Below, in pieces: positions 19,267 through 28,659 of a stretch of DNA of 64,000 bases (its first letter is position 1; each line of letters starts with the position of its first letter). The notes beneath the pieces were generated by a model, which was not told where the DNA came from, ran no database searches, and saw nothing but the letters and a program-made list of their open reading frames with translations. This DNA comes from Xanthomonas phaseoli pv. phaseoli (lineage in GTDB: Bacteria > Pseudomonadota > Gammaproteobacteria > Xanthomonadales > Xanthomonadaceae). The stretch is taken from the NCBI GenBank assembly GCA_022749655.1, contig CP094243.1, forward strand, positions 2,480,001 to 2,544,000. The letters run 5' to 3'. The position numbers and the translations under genes are program-made.

Positions 19267-19846
19267 ATGACCGCAACGCTCCCACGCACCAGTACCGCCT
19301 ACGCCTTTGATCCGATCACCGGCGAGTTTACCGGCCCGGTGGTCGTCTATCTCTCTGAGCTGGAAGGCCGCTACCCGCTGCCGCCCAACACGGTGTCCCA
19401 CCGCACCGGCAGCACCTGCAGGTCTTTATCAGCGTCATCGTCTGTCGCCAGCGAAGGGAACGTGGGAGGTGGTTCCGGACTACCGGGGCGTGATGCTCTA
19501 CAGCACCGACACCGCCACCCCCGTCGCCAACACGCTGGCATTGGGCGATGCCCTGCCACTGGGATGCACGACCTCGCAGCCGATCGCATTTCTTCCCGGC
19601 GACTTCCGCCGTAACGTGTGGGACGATGCACGTGCCAGCTGGCGCGCAGATCCCGATTACAGCGCAGCGCTGGTGTGGGAAAAAGCCACCGGCGCGATCG
19701 CACCGCGACTGGACGCCGGCATCGAACTACCCGGGCAGCTGACCACCGTTGCACCGCCCATGACGGTCGACGGAACGTTGCAGTGGGACGAGGCAGCGCA
19801 GAGGTGGACTGTGCTGCCACGCTCGCCGGATGCTGCTGAGCTGTAG
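19267..19846 (+). CDS. Tail fibre assembly-type protein, frameshift
   Basis: About 193 residues. The N terminus reads 'TSTAYAFDPITGEFTGPVVVYLSELEGRYPLPPNTV'. After a frame change somewhere in 19395-19450 the protein resumes 'KGTWEVVPDYRGVMLYSTDTA' and ends DAAEL. The GTWxxVPDYRG pattern and the position directly after the fibre gene fit a fibre-associated/assembly protein. The exact indel is unclear. Confidence 0.65.
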
Positions 19847-19906
19847 CCCCCAGCGGTACGCCGCAACAGCCGTGCTTAGAACAGTGCAGCCATCGACCAT
19901 GGCTAC

Positions 19907-20470
19907 ATGGGCTCCGCATCCTCCGCACTGAGTAACGCTATTCGCCTCGGCGCCGTCGCCGAGGTGAATCTCGCCACCGCGCGATGCCGTGTGCAGGTCG
20001 GCGAGATGCTGACCGATTATCTGCCTTGGGTGGTCACCCTGGCCGGCACCACCATCATCTGGTCGGCGCCCGCGATCGGCGAGCAAGTCGTGGTGCTGTC
20101 GCCGGCGGGTGACCTGGCCGATGGCCTGGTGCTACGCGGCCTTTACTCTGACCAATTCGCAGCGCCCGCCGCATCCGACACACTGCACGTGCTGCGCTTT
20201 GCCGATGGCGCGCAGATCCACTACGACACCGACGCGCATGCGCTTCAGGCCACGCTACCCAGCGGCGGGACCGCGTCCATCACCGCCGATGGCGGCATCA
20301 CGCTCAACGGCCCGCTAACGGTCAACGGCGCCACCCAGATCAATGGCGACGCCGGCATTACCGGCACTGCCACCGTCGACACCGACGTGGTCGGCGGCGG
20401 GATCAGCCTCAAGAACCACAAGACGACCGGCGTCACCGCCGGCAGCGCGCTCAGCGGTGGGCCGCAGTGA
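19907..20470 (+). CDS. V: Baseplate spike protein (P2 GpV family)
   Basis: Membrane-piercing spike, 187 residues. The N-terminal OB-fold region includes 'VNLATARCRVQVGEMLTDYLPW' and 'VVVLSPAGDLADGLVLRGLYS'. The C-terminal beta-helix is built from short GTAS/NGPLTVNG repeats and ends in 'ISLKNHKT', a conserved metal-binding tip motif. It overlaps W by four bases. Confidence 0.9.
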   Translation: MGSASSALSNAIRLGAVAEVNLATARCRVQVGEMLTDYLPWVVTLAGTTIIWSAPAIGEQVVVLSPAGDLADGLVLRGLYSDQFAAPAASDTLHVLRFADGAQIHYDTDAHALQATLPSGGTASITADGGITLNGPLTVNGATQINGDAGITGTATVDTDVVGGGISLKNHKTTGVTAGSALSGGPQ

Positions 20471-20826
20471 TCGGCGTCGATGCCACCACCGGGCGTGTGA
20501 TTCAGGGCGAGCAACACCTGGCCCAGTCGATCGCCTGCATCCTCACCACACCCATCGGCACACGCGAGCAGCGCCGCGACTTCGGCTCGCTGCTGCCGGA
20601 GCTGATCGATCAGCCGTTCAACGGCGCCACCCGCACGTTGCTCTACGGCGCTACCGCTACTGCATTGATGCGCTGGGAACCGCGCCTGCGCCTGACCCGC
20701 GTCGGCCTAGTCGTCGGCGACACGCCCGGCAGCTTCGTGCTGACCATCGAAGGCCAGCGCACCGACGTTGCCCCAGCCAATGCGCGCTCGCGCCTGACCA
20801 TTCCGCTCCGCTTCCGCACGTCCTGA
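20467..20826 (+). CDS. W: Baseplate wedge protein (P2 GpW family, gp25-like)
   Basis: 119 residues starting with GTG (20467) overlapping the V stop. 'SIACILTTPIGTREQRRDFGSLLPELIDQP' is the signature of the gp25/GpW lysozyme-like baseplate family. Its position after V rather than before J reflects the modified order in this phage, since the cargo gene and J-I-H block precede V. Confidence 0.9.
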   Translation: MIGVDATTGRVIQGEQHLAQSIACILTTPIGTREQRRDFGSLLPELIDQPFNGATRTLLYGATATALMRWEPRLRLTRVGLVVGDTPGSFVLTIEGQRTDVAPANARSRLTIPLRFRTS

Positions 20827-20837
20827 TCGAGGAACCT

Positions 20838-22004
20838 ATGTCCACTGCCTACCACCACGGCGTCCGCGTCATCGAAGTCAGCGCCGGCACGCGCACCATC
20901 CGTACCGTCTCCACCGCTGTCGTCGGCCTGGTCGCCACGGCCGCCGATGCGGATGAGAAAATTTTCCCGTTGAACAAGCCAACGCTGATCACCGACGTGC
21001 TCGGTGCAATCGCCAGCGCCGGCACCCAGGGCACCTTGCGCGCCACGCTGCAGGGCATCGCCGATCAGACCAATCCGGTGACCATCGTTGTGCGTGTGGC
21101 CGATGGCGAAGATGCTGCCAAGACGTCGAGCAATGTCATCGGCGAGGCCAAGTCCAGCGGCTATACCGGCCTGTATGCGCTGCTCGCGGCACAAGCACAG
21201 CTGGGCGTGCGCCCGCGCATCCTGGGCGCGCCGGGTCTGGATACGCTGCCGGTTGCCAAAGCACTGGCGACCATCGCAAAGAAGCTGCGCGCCATGGCCT
21301 ATGTGCGCCCGGTGGCTGAGACCGTCGCCGAGGCCGTGACGTATCGCGGTCAGTTCAGCGACCGCGAGCTGATGCTGATCTGGCCGGACTTCCTGGCCTT
21401 CGACACCGCCACCAGCACCACGACCGCCGCGTATGCCACCGCACGTGCGCTCGGCCTGCGCGCCAAGATCGACACCGAGCAGGGCTGGCACAAGAGTCTG
21501 TCCAACGTGCCGGTGGCCGGCGTCACCGGCATCTCCAAGGATGTGCACTGGGATCTGCAGGATCCGGCTACCGATGCCGGTGTGCTCAACGAGGGCGACA
21601 TCACCACGCTGGTGACGTTCAACGGGCAACGCTTCTGGGGGTCGCGCACGTGTGCGGAGGACAGCATGTTCACCTTCGAGACAGCCACGCGCACTGCTCA
21701 GATCCTGGCCGACACCATTGCCGAGGGCGTGGCGTTCTACGTCGATAAACCGATGCATCCCTCGCTGGTCAAAGACCTGCTGGAAACGATCAACGCCAAG
21801 TTCCGCGACCTCAAATCGTCCGGCTATCTGATCGATGCCAACGCCTGGTACGACGGCACCGTCAACAGCGCCACCACGCTCGCCGACGGTGCGCTGCGCA
21901 TCGACTACGACTACACCCCGGTGCCGCCGCTGGAGAACCTGCAGCTGTACCAGAAGATCACCACCAGCTACCTGGCCGACTTTGCCGACCGCGTTAACGC
22001 GTAA
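20838..22004 (+). CDS. FI: Contractile tail sheath protein (P2 FI family)
   Basis: 388 residues and full length. It opens STAYHHGVRVIEVSAGTRTI and contains 'VVGLVATAADAD' and the C-terminal 'LRIDYDYTPVPPLENLQLYQ', all typical of the FI sheath. AGGA lies 8 bases before the ATG. It is followed by the tube gene after 30 bases. Confidence 0.93.
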   Translation: MSTAYHHGVRVIEVSAGTRTIRTVSTAVVGLVATAADADEKIFPLNKPTLITDVLGAIASAGTQGTLRATLQGIADQTNPVTIVVRVADGEDAAKTSSNVIGEAKSSGYTGLYALLAAQAQLGVRPRILGAPGLDTLPVAKALATIAKKLRAMAYVRPVAETVAEAVTYRGQFSDRELMLIWPDFLAFDTATSTTTAAYATARALGLRAKIDTEQGWHKSLSNVPVAGVTGISKDVHWDLQDPATDAGVLNEGDITTLVTFNGQRFWGSRTCAEDSMFTFETATRTAQILADTIAEGVAFYVDKPMHPSLVKDLLETINAKFRDLKSSGYLIDANAWYDGTVNSATTLADGALRIDYDYTPVPPLENLQLYQKITTSYLADFADRVNA

Positions 22005-22034
22005 CGCACCTGACTTAGATTCCCGGAGAACCCC

Positions 22035-22544
22035 ATGGCGTTGCCCAAGAAACTTAAGGCGCTCAACCTGTTCAACGACGGTGAGAGCTATCTCGGCCAG
22101 GTCGTCGAAGTGAAGCTGCCCACGCTGTCCCGCAAGATGGAGGAATACCGTGGCGGCGGAATGAATGGCCCGGTCGACATCGACTTCGGCCAGGAGAAGA
22201 TCGAGCTGGAATGGAAGTGCGGCGGCCTGATGCGCGGCGTGCTGAACCAATACGGCGCAACCACCCACAACGCGGTACAGCTGCGCTTTGCCGGCGCCTA
22301 CCAGCGCGACGACACCGCCGAGGTGGATGCGGTGGAGGTGGTCGTGCGCGGCCGCCACAGCGAGATCGATCCGGGCACCGGCAAGTCCGGCGATGACACC
22401 GAGTTTTCGGTCAAGACCTCGGCCAGCTACTACAAGCTGACCATCAACGGCGCCACCGTGATCGAGATCGATCTGGTGAACATGACCGAGATCGTCAACG
22501 GCGTGGATCTGCTCGCCGCTCAACGCCGCGCCATCGGCGCCTGA
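22035..22544 (+). CDS. FII: Tail tube protein (P2 FII family)
   Basis: 169 residues, MALPKKLKALNLFNDGESYLG. 'VKLPTLSRKMEEYRGGGMNGPVDID' is the conserved FII core. It forms the inner tube through which DNA passes. It is preceded by GGAG and forms an operon with FI. Confidence 0.93.
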   Translation: MALPKKLKALNLFNDGESYLGQVVEVKLPTLSRKMEEYRGGGMNGPVDIDFGQEKIELEWKCGGLMRGVLNQYGATTHNAVQLRFAGAYQRDDTAEVDAVEVVVRGRHSEIDPGTGKSGDDTEFSVKTSASYYKLTINGATVIEIDLVNMTEIVNGVDLLAAQRRAIGA

Positions 22545-22588
22545 CCTTTCCGGCCTGGCGCCGCCGGGCCTCCCCTTGAGACGTTCCG

Positions 22589-22889
22589 ATGACCCCGACC
22601 TTTTCCCCGCCATTTCCCTCGACCAGCCGATCGTACGCGGCGAGCAGACCATCACCGACCTCAAGGTGCGCAAGCCTGGCGCCGGTGAACTGCGCGGCCT
22701 CAAGCTCGCCGAGCTGCTTCAGATGGATGTCACTGCGCTGGCAACGCTGCTGCCACGCATTTCCTCGCCCACGCTGACCACCGCCGACGTCAATGCGATG
22801 GATCCGGCTGACCTGCTGACAGTCGGCCAGGAGGTCGCGCTTTTTTCTTGCCGAAGGCACAGAGGGAAGCGGACTTCCCGACTGCGTAG
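22589..22889 (+). CDS. E: Tail assembly chaperone E (P2 GpE/TAC family)
   Basis: About 100 residues, with 'ISLDQPIVRGEQTITDLKVRKPGAGELRGL', a signature of P2-type tail-tape chaperones. Two homopolymer corrections give a clean protein. A missing T in CCTTTTCC near 22604 joins MTPTF to the downstream frame. A missing T in the T run at 22841-22846 leads into FFLPKAQREADFPTA and a stop at 22889. In P2, E and its extended form E+E' bind the tape measure during tail assembly. Confidence 0.75.
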
Positions 22890-23011
22890 AGGATGCGATG
22901 GCCGACATCGCGGCCATCTTCCATTGGCCGCCGTCTGAAATGGACGGCTGGTCGCTGCACGAACTCACGGCGTGGCGCGAGCGTGCCCGCCTGCGAAGCG
23001 GAGCCGAATGA
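22841..23011 (+). CDS. E' extension made by -1 ribosomal frameshift (GpE family tail)
   Basis: A second frame continues through GLPDCVEDA to 'MADIAAIFHWPPSEMDGWSLHELTAWRERAR', the P2 GpE'-type domain, and stops at 23011. With the T run corrected to seven T, E reads through T-TTT-TTC, a classical slippery heptamer. A -1 slip there fuses E to this frame, matching the known E+E' arrangement of P2. The coding end lies 30 bases before the tape-measure gene. Confidence 0.7.
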   Translation, partial: FFLAEGTEGSGLPDCVEDAMADIAAIFHWPPSEMDGWSLHELTAWRERARLRSGAE

Positions 23012-23040
23012 TGCCCCACCCGAACCATGAGGCCGCCTAA

Positions 23041-25911
23041 ATGGCGGCCTCTGACAATCTGCGCCTGCAGGTCATCCTGGCCGCTGTCGATCGCGCCACC
23101 GGCCCGTTCCGCCGTGTGCTCAGTGGGAGCCGTGGCGTTGCCACCGCACTACGCAACCAGCGCGACGCGCTGCGTCAGCTCAACAGCCAACACCGCGACA
23201 TCGGCGCCTATCGCGAGCAGGTCGCTATGGCGCAGCGCGCCAAGGCCGCGCTCGATGCGCAACGGCAATCGGTGCGCACGCTCGCCCAGCAGATCAAGGC
23301 GACCGGCACGCCTACCGCTGCAATGAATGCCGAGTTCGAGCGCGCTGTGCGCACCGCGCGCGAGCTCAAGACCGCACACGGCGCGCAGGAGGCCGGCCTA
23401 CAGCGCCTGCGTGGTCGCCTGGAGACGGCCGGAATCAGCACCCGCGAGCTGGTCACGCACGAGCGCCGCCTGCGCAGCGAGATCGACAGCACCAATACCG
23501 CCATGCGCACCCATCAGCAGCGACTGGTGGCGATCGACGCTGCCCAGCGTCGCAGCGCCCGCATCCAAAGCGCCGGCCTGCAGGCGAGCGCTTATGGCGC
23601 CGGCATGGCGTTCGCCGGCCAGCGCGCACTGGGCGCATCTGTGCTGCCGATCAGCGATGCGATGGAGTTTGAGTCGGCCATGGCCGACGTGCGTAAGGTG
23701 GTGGACTTCAAGACGCCGCAGCAGTTCTTGCAGATGGGTCGCGATGTCGAGAACCTCTCGATGCGTTTGCCCATGCTGCCGGCCGAGATTGCCAAGATCG
23801 TCGCGGCCGCCGGCCAGGCGGCCATCCCGCGCCAGGAGCTGGTCCGCTTCGCCGAGGATGCGGCCAAGATGGGCGTGGCCTTCGACAGCAGCGCCGAGGA
23901 AGCCGGCCAGACCATGGCCACCTGGCGCACAGCGTTTCGCATGGGCCAGGCCGAGGTCGTCGTGCTGGCCGACAAGATCAACTATCTCGGCAACACGGGA
24001 CCTGCCAGCGTCAACAAGATCAGCGCGGTGGTGAACCGCATTGGCGCCCTGGGCGAGGTGGCCGGCCTGCAGAGCGGACCGCTGGCGGCGCTGGGCGCCA
24101 CCGTCGCCGGCATGGGCATCGAGTCGGAAGTCTCGGCCACCGGCATCAAGAACATGCTGCTCACCCTGGCCTCGGGCGAGTCGGCGACCAAAAGTCAGCG
24201 CGAGGCCTTCGAAAAGCTCAGCATCAAGGCCACCGACATGGCCCAGGTCATGCAGAAGGACGCAGGCGGCGCGATCATGTCAGTGCTGCAGAAGCTGCGG
24301 GCACTGCCCAAGGCCGAGCAGGCCGCGACAATGACGCAGCTGTTCGGGCGCGAGTCGATTGGTGCGATCGCGCCACTTCTGACCAATCTGGAGCTGCTGC
24401 AGGGCAACTTCGCCAAGGTCGCCGACGCGCAGCGCTACGGCGGCTCGATGTCGGCCGAGTACGCATCGCGGGTGGCCACCTCGGCCAACTCGCTGCAGCT
24501 GCTGAAAAACACCGCTGTGGTGGTGTCGCAATCGATCGGTCAGGCGCTGCTGCCGCAGTTCAAGGAACTGACCGAGCGCACGGCTGGCGTGGTCGGCCAG
24601 GTCACGACGTGGATCCGCGCCAATCCGGTGCTGGTGGGTGCGATCGCCAAGACGGCGATCGCCGGCGCCGCGCTGGTCACGATCCTGGGCGGGCTGCTGG
24701 TGGCCGGCGGTGTGGCAGCGATGGCGTTCTCGCAGATCCACGGCGCCGTCGCGCTGCTGTCCGGTGGCGGTGGGTTCGGCGCACTGATCCGCCAGGTGCT
24801 GTCGTTCGGCGGCCGCGTGCTGCCGATGCTCGCCAATGGCGCACGCCTGCTGCTGCCGCTGCTCGGCGGCGTCAGCCTACCGGTGTTGGCGATTGGTGCG
24901 GCCGTCGCGGCGGTGGCGCTGCTGGTGTGGAAGTACTGGGGGCCGATCAAGGCCTTCGCCATCGGGGTGTGGCAAGGCATTGTCGATGTTGCCGCGCCGG
25001 TGCTGGCCGAGCTGCAGGCCGCGCTCGCGCCGCTCGGCCCGGTATGGGACACGGTGGCCGCCGCAATGGGCCAGGCCTGGGTGTGGGTCAAGCAGCTGCT
25101 GACGCCGTTTGAGGCCACCACCGCCCAGTTGCACGGTGCAACGCAGGCCGGGCGCGGCTTCGGGCAAATCCTGGGCGCGGTGCTGGTCACCCAGCTGCAG
25201 CTGGCGGTCAAGGCGATCGGCTGGCTGGTGCAGGCGTTTGTATATGTGCTGCCGGTGATCAAGCAGATCCTCGGCGGCGTCTGGCAAACCGTCCAGGGCA
25301 CCTGGTCGTTGATCGTAGGCGTGTTCACCGGCAACGGCGATCGCATCCGCCAGGGGCTGCTGCAGCTATGGGCCGGCATCAACCTGCAGCTGGCCAACTG
25401 GCCGGCCCGGATGCTGCAGGCCGGTGCGGACATGATCACCGGCCTTGTGCAGGGCATCCGCTCCAAGCTCAGCGCCGCCAGCAACGCAATCGCCAGCGTG
25501 GGCACCGGCGTGGTCGATCGGTTCAAGGGCTTGCTTGGCATACACAGCCCCTCGCGCGTGTTCGCCCAACTGGGCGACTTCACCATGCAAGGCCTCACCG
25601 TCGGCCTACAGCGCGGCCAGGGTGCGCCTGTGCAGGCCGTCACGGCGCTCGGCAACCGCATGCGGGTGGTGGGCGCCGGCCTGGCTTTGGCGACGGCCAC
25701 GGCGCCCGTGGCGGCGATCGACAGCCGGGCACCGCTATCGGCCCCTGTGCGCGCCGCCAGTGCGCCGGCAACCGGGAACAGCTACGTCATCCATGTCCAT
25801 GCCGCACCGGGCATGGATGCCAATGTACTGGCGCGCGAAGTCGCTCGCCAGATCGAAGAGCGCGACCGGCGCGCCGCGGCGACCCGCCGCTCCAGCCTGC
25901 GCGACGACTGA
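23041..25911 (+). CDS. T: Tail tape-measure protein (P2 GpT family)
   Basis: 956 residues. It sets tail length and is packed inside the tube. The N-terminal 170 residues are an Ala/Arg/Gln coiled coil (ALRNQRDALRQLNSQ). The TP901-type core has 'MEFESAMADVRKVVDF' and 'LTNLELLQGNFAKVADAQ'. Hydrophobic stretches lie near 24640-24730 and 24880-24960, and the C terminus includes 'GLLGIHSPSRVFAQLGD'. Reading frame intact over almost 2.9 kb. Confidence 0.93.
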   Translation: MAASDNLRLQVILAAVDRATGPFRRVLSGSRGVATALRNQRDALRQLNSQHRDIGAYREQVAMAQRAKAALDAQRQSVRTLAQQIKATGTPTAAMNAEFERAVRTARELKTAHGAQEAGLQRLRGRLETAGISTRELVTHERRLRSEIDSTNTAMRTHQQRLVAIDAAQRRSARIQSAGLQASAYGAGMAFAGQRALGASVLPISDAMEFESAMADVRKVVDFKTPQQFLQMGRDVENLSMRLPMLPAEIAKIVAAAGQAAIPRQELVRFAEDAAKMGVAFDSSAEEAGQTMATWRTAFRMGQAEVVVLADKINYLGNTGPASVNKISAVVNRIGALGEVAGLQSGPLAALGATVAGMGIESEVSATGIKNMLLTLASGESATKSQREAFEKLSIKATDMAQVMQKDAGGAIMSVLQKLRALPKAEQAATMTQLFGRESIGAIAPLLTNLELLQGNFAKVADAQRYGGSMSAEYASRVATSANSLQLLKNTAVVVSQSIGQALLPQFKELTERTAGVVGQVTTWIRANPVLVGAIAKTAIAGAALVTILGGLLVAGGVAAMAFSQIHGAVALLSGGGGFGALIRQVLSFGGRVLPMLANGARLLLPLLGGVSLPVLAIGAAVAAVALLVWKYWGPIKAFAIGVWQGIVDVAAPVLAELQAALAPLGPVWDTVAAAMGQAWVWVKQLLTPFEATTAQLHGATQAGRGFGQILGAVLVTQLQLAVKAIGWLVQAFVYVLPVIKQILGGVWQTVQGTWSLIVGVFTGNGDRIRQGLLQLWAGINLQLANWPARMLQAGADMITGLVQGIRSKLSAASNAIASVGTGVVDRFKGLLGIHSPSRVFAQLGDFTMQGLTVGLQRGQGAPVQAVTALGNRMRVVGAGLALATATAPVAAIDSRAPLSAPVRAASAPATGNSYVIHVHAAPGMDANVLAREVARQIEERDRRAAATRRSSLRDD

Positions 25912-25923
25912 GGATCCACCCCG

Positions 25924-26322
25924 ATGATGATGTCCTACGGCACATTTGTGTTCGCCCTCGACAGCGCCGCGTTCCTGCAGCTGCAGCGGCAAATGAGCTG
26001 GCGCCATGCCACCAGCGAGCGCGTTGGCGCGCGGCCGGCCAGCCAGTTCTTGGGTCCGGGCGATGACACCGTCGAGCTGTCGGGCCTGATCGCGCCCGAA
26101 CTCACCGGCACGCGTGCCTCGCTGGACACGCTGCGCGAGCTGGTTGCAGACGGCGAGCCATTGCCGTTGGTGGATGGTGCCGGGGTGGTCTACGGGCCGT
26201 ATCTGCTGCTGACGGTCAACGAGACCGCGTCGCTGTTCTTCGAGGACGGCACACCGCGCCGGATCGAGTTCCAGCTCAGCCTGCGCCGCGCCGACGACAT
26301 CGCGCCGGAGACGGCCGCATGA
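25924..26322 (+). CDS. U: Tail terminator-type protein (P2 GpU family)
   Basis: 132 residues with 'MSYGTFVFALDSAAFLQLQRQMSWRH' and 'YGPYLLLTVNETASLFFEDGTPRRIEF', diagnostic of GpU. Three adjacent Met codons (25924, 25927, 25930) make the exact start uncertain. It overlaps D by four bases. Confidence 0.9.
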   Translation: MMMSYGTFVFALDSAAFLQLQRQMSWRHATSERVGARPASQFLGPGDDTVELSGLIAPELTGTRASLDTLRELVADGEPLPLVDGAGVVYGPYLLLTVNETASLFFEDGTPRRIEFQLSLRRADDIAPETAA

Positions 26323-27305
26323 GCTACCCGATTCCACAGTGGCGGGTGGTGCTCGATGGCGTCGACCTCACCGAGCGCATTGCACCACGTCTGCTCGATC
26401 TCACCCTCACCGAATGCCGGGGCGGCGAAGCCGACCAACTGGATCTGCGCATCCACGACCACGACGGTAAGATGGCGCTGCCCAAACGCGGCGTACGCCT
26501 GGCTGTGGCGCTGGGATGGAAAGCCACCGGCCTGGTCGACAAAGGCACGTTTATCGTGGATGAGGTGGAGTACAGCGGCGCGCCGGACATCATCACTATC
26601 CGGGCGCGTAGCGCAGATTTGACTGCAAACATGCGCACACGCCGCGAGCGCAGCTGGCACAACACGACGCTGGGCGCCGTGCTCAATACGCTCGCCGGTG
26701 AGCACGGCCTGACGCCGCGCGTGGTGGAGGCGCTAGCGCGCATCAAACTGTCCCATCTTGACCAGGCCAACGAGAGCGATATGAATCTGCTCACTCGGCT
26801 GGGGCAACGGTTCGATGCGGTCGCGACGGTCAAAGCTGGGGCTCTTCTGTTTACACCGATTGGTGCCGGCACCACGGTGAGCGGCAAGCCGCTGCCGACT
26901 GTCACCCTGACACGGCGCGATGGCGATCAGCATCGCTACTCGGTGGCTGATCGCGACGCCTACTCCGGCGTGCGCGCCTACTGGGCAGACAAAGGCAAGG
27001 CGCGGCGGCAATCTGTGCTGGTAGGAACCGACGACAATGCTAAGAATCTTCGTGAGTCATATGCCGATGAAGCAACAGCACGCCAGCATGCGCATGCAGA
27101 GTTGGAGCGAGTCAAACGCGGCTTGGCGAAGTTCGACTACACGCTAGCAATAGGACGGGCAGATCTATTCCCCGAGCAAATTGTCATGGTGCGTGGGTTC
27201 AAGCCTGAAATTGATGCTCAAGCATGGTTAACTGCCAAGGTAACTCACACTATGGATAGCAATGGATTCAAAAGCTCCACAATCCTGGAAAGCGTACTCA
27301 GCTAG
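26319..27305 (+). CDS. D: Late control/baseplate hub protein (P2 GpD family)
   Basis: Baseplate hub, gp27-like. 328 residues. It opens YPIPQWRVVLDGVDLTERI and includes 'DLRIHDHDGKMALPKRG' and 'RSWHNTTLGAVLNTLAGEHGL', all typical of GpD. In P2 the next genes are ogr and the regulatory region; here a short AT-rich remnant and IS-A follow instead. Confidence 0.93.
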   Translation: MSYPIPQWRVVLDGVDLTERIAPRLLDLTLTECRGGEADQLDLRIHDHDGKMALPKRGVRLAVALGWKATGLVDKGTFIVDEVEYSGAPDIITIRARSADLTANMRTRRERSWHNTTLGAVLNTLAGEHGLTPRVVEALARIKLSHLDQANESDMNLLTRLGQRFDAVATVKAGALLFTPIGAGTTVSGKPLPTVTLTRRDGDQHRYSVADRDAYSGVRAYWADKGKARRQSVLVGTDDNAKNLRESYADEATARQHAHAELERVKRGLAKFDYTLAIGRADLFPEQIVMVRGFKPEIDAQAWLTAKVTHTMDSNGFKSSTILESVLS

Positions 27306-27472
27306 TGCGTTTGCTTATCTAATTTGGATATGGTGCATGCGGATGAAGTTAGGCCGGACCTCGATGCATTCACCCCAACAACAAGGATGGGCATGTTTAA
27401 TTTAATAATTTCCTCCAACCCAGATATTCTGAAAGATAATTCCTTTGAACTGGACAGGAATCGCGTCGACGT
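27306..27472 (-). pseudogene. AT-rich 3' remnant of an unrecognised gene cut by IS-A
   Basis: 167 bases between D and the left end of IS-A, distinctly AT-richer than the phage genes. Read on the minus strand, an open frame enters from the IS side and ends QTH before a stop at about 27302. It includes 'LEEIIKLNMPILVVGVNASRS'-like sequence in two halves, which reads like a genuine protein C terminus. I do not recognise the family with confidence. No matching N-terminal part exists beyond the IS, so flanking DNA was probably deleted. Confidence 0.4.
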
Positions 27473-27533
27473 CCCCCGATTTTGAGTAGCACCGCAGTTT
27501 GGAGTCCAATTCCCTACCCCGAGGAGATTGGAC

Positions 27534-27795
27534 GTGAAGAAGCGCTTTTCCGAAGAACAGATCATTGGCTTCCTGCGCGAAGCCGAAGCGGGCGTGGCGA
27601 TCAGGACCTGTGCCGGCGCCATGGCTTCAGCGAGGCCTCTTACTACCTGTGGCGCAGCAAGTTCGGCGGGATGAGCGTGCCCGATGCCAAGCGGCTCAAA
27701 GACCTTGAAACGGAGAACGCGCGGCTGAAGAAGTTGCTGGCCGAGCAGCTGTTTGAGAACGATCTGATCAAGGATGCGCTGCGAAAAAGTGGTGA
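27534..27795 (+). CDS. IS-A transposase OrfA
   Basis: Helix-turn-helix DNA-binding subunit of about 87 residues. It starts with GTG after [28 protein letters not shown], then [19 protein letters not shown] and a leucine-zipper-like helix ([18 protein letters not shown]). Two homopolymer errors (GG for GGG near 27602, A5 for A6 at 27784-27788) interrupt the frame. The A run is also where IS3 elements make their -1 frameshift to OrfB. Confidence 0.82.
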
Positions 27796-28634
27796 GCGCG
27801 CCGGCGCGTCGTGCGCTGGTGCGCGAGTGGATGGGGTGCGGTGCCAGCGAGCGCCGCGCCTTGGCAGCGATCGGCATGAGCGCCAGCGCGCTGCGCTACT
27901 GCCCACGCGAAGATCGCAACGTTGAGCTGCGCGAGCGCATCGGTGCGTTGGCGCATCGCCATCGCCGTTATGGCGTGGGCATGATCTATCTCAAACTGCG
28001 ACAGGAAGGCCGCATCGTGAACTACAAGCGTGTGGAGCGGTTGTACCGCGAGCAGCAGCTGCAAGTCCGCCGCCGCAAGCGCAAGAAAGTCCCGGTAGGC
28101 GAGCGTCAGCCGCTGCTGCGGCCATCGCAGGCCAACCAGGTATGGTCGATGGACTTCGTGTTCGACCGCACTGCCGACGGTCGGGTGATCAAGTGTCTGG
28201 TGATCGTGGACGACGCCACGCACGAAGCGGTCGCCATCGAGGTGGAGCGCGCAATAGCGGGCCATGGCGTGACGCGTGTGCTGAATCGGCTCGCCATCCG
28301 CCGCGGCTTGCCGCAGGTGATCCGCACGGACAACGGCAAGGAGTTTTGCGGCAAGGCGATGGTGGCCTGGGCGCATGCGCGTGGCGTGCAGTTGCGACTC
28401 ATCCAACCCGGCAAGCCGAATCAGAACGCCTACGTTGAATCGTTTAACGGCCGCCTGCGCGACGAATGCCTCAACGAACACTGGTTCCCGACACTGCTGC
28501 ATGCACGCACCGAGATCGAGCGCTGGCGCCGCGAATACAACGAGGAGCGACCCAAGAAAGCAATTGGCGGCATGACGCCCTCCGCGTATGCCCAACAGTT
28601 GGCCAACGCCGCTATCATCAACCCCGGACTCTAA
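27774..28634 (+). CDS. IS-A transposase OrfB (DDE integrase core)
   Basis: Catalytic subunit, 286 residues. The DDE residues are visible: Asp in 'VWSMDFVFD', Asp in 'IRTDNGKEF', and Glu in '[17 protein letters not shown]'. Family type is IS3, IS407-like by the WSMDF and NPGL-type ends. Frame intact. It is produced by frameshifting from OrfA. Confidence 0.88.
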   Translation: MRCEKVVSAPARRALVREWMGCGASERRALAAIGMSASALRYCPREDRNVELRERIGALAHRHRRYGVGMIYLKLRQEGRIVNYKRVERLYREQQLQVRRRKRKKVPVGERQPLLRPSQANQVWSMDFVFDRTADGRVIKCLVIVDDATHEAVAIEVERAIAGHGVTRVLNRLAIRRGLPQVIRTDNGKEFCGKAMVAWAHARGVQLRLIQPGKPNQNAYVESFNGRLRDECLNEHWFPTLLHARTEIERWRREYNEERPKKAIGGMTPSAYAQQLANAAIINPGL

Positions 28635-28659
28635 ACCTGGCCGCTACTCAGGGCGGGGG

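Larger units (their letters stand above)
27473..28659 (+). mobile_element. IS3-family insertion sequence (IS-A), complete
   Basis: 1,187 bases. The left end CCCCCGATTTTGAGTAGC and the inverse of the right end (CCCCCGCCCTGAGTAGC) are matching imperfect terminal repeats, both continuing into GTTT-GAGTCC-like sequence. GACGT occurs immediately outside both ends (27468-27472 and 28660-28664), consistent with a target duplication. It contains orfA and orfB in the usual overlapping frames. A 59-base piece of the same right end recurs at 55102-55160. Confidence 0.85.

Noticed and set aside
20643..22703. 686-codon open frame on the minus strand across gpW, FI and FII
   Set aside because: It is antisense to three well-recognised P2 genes, has repetitive low-information composition and arises from high GC with strong third-position bias.
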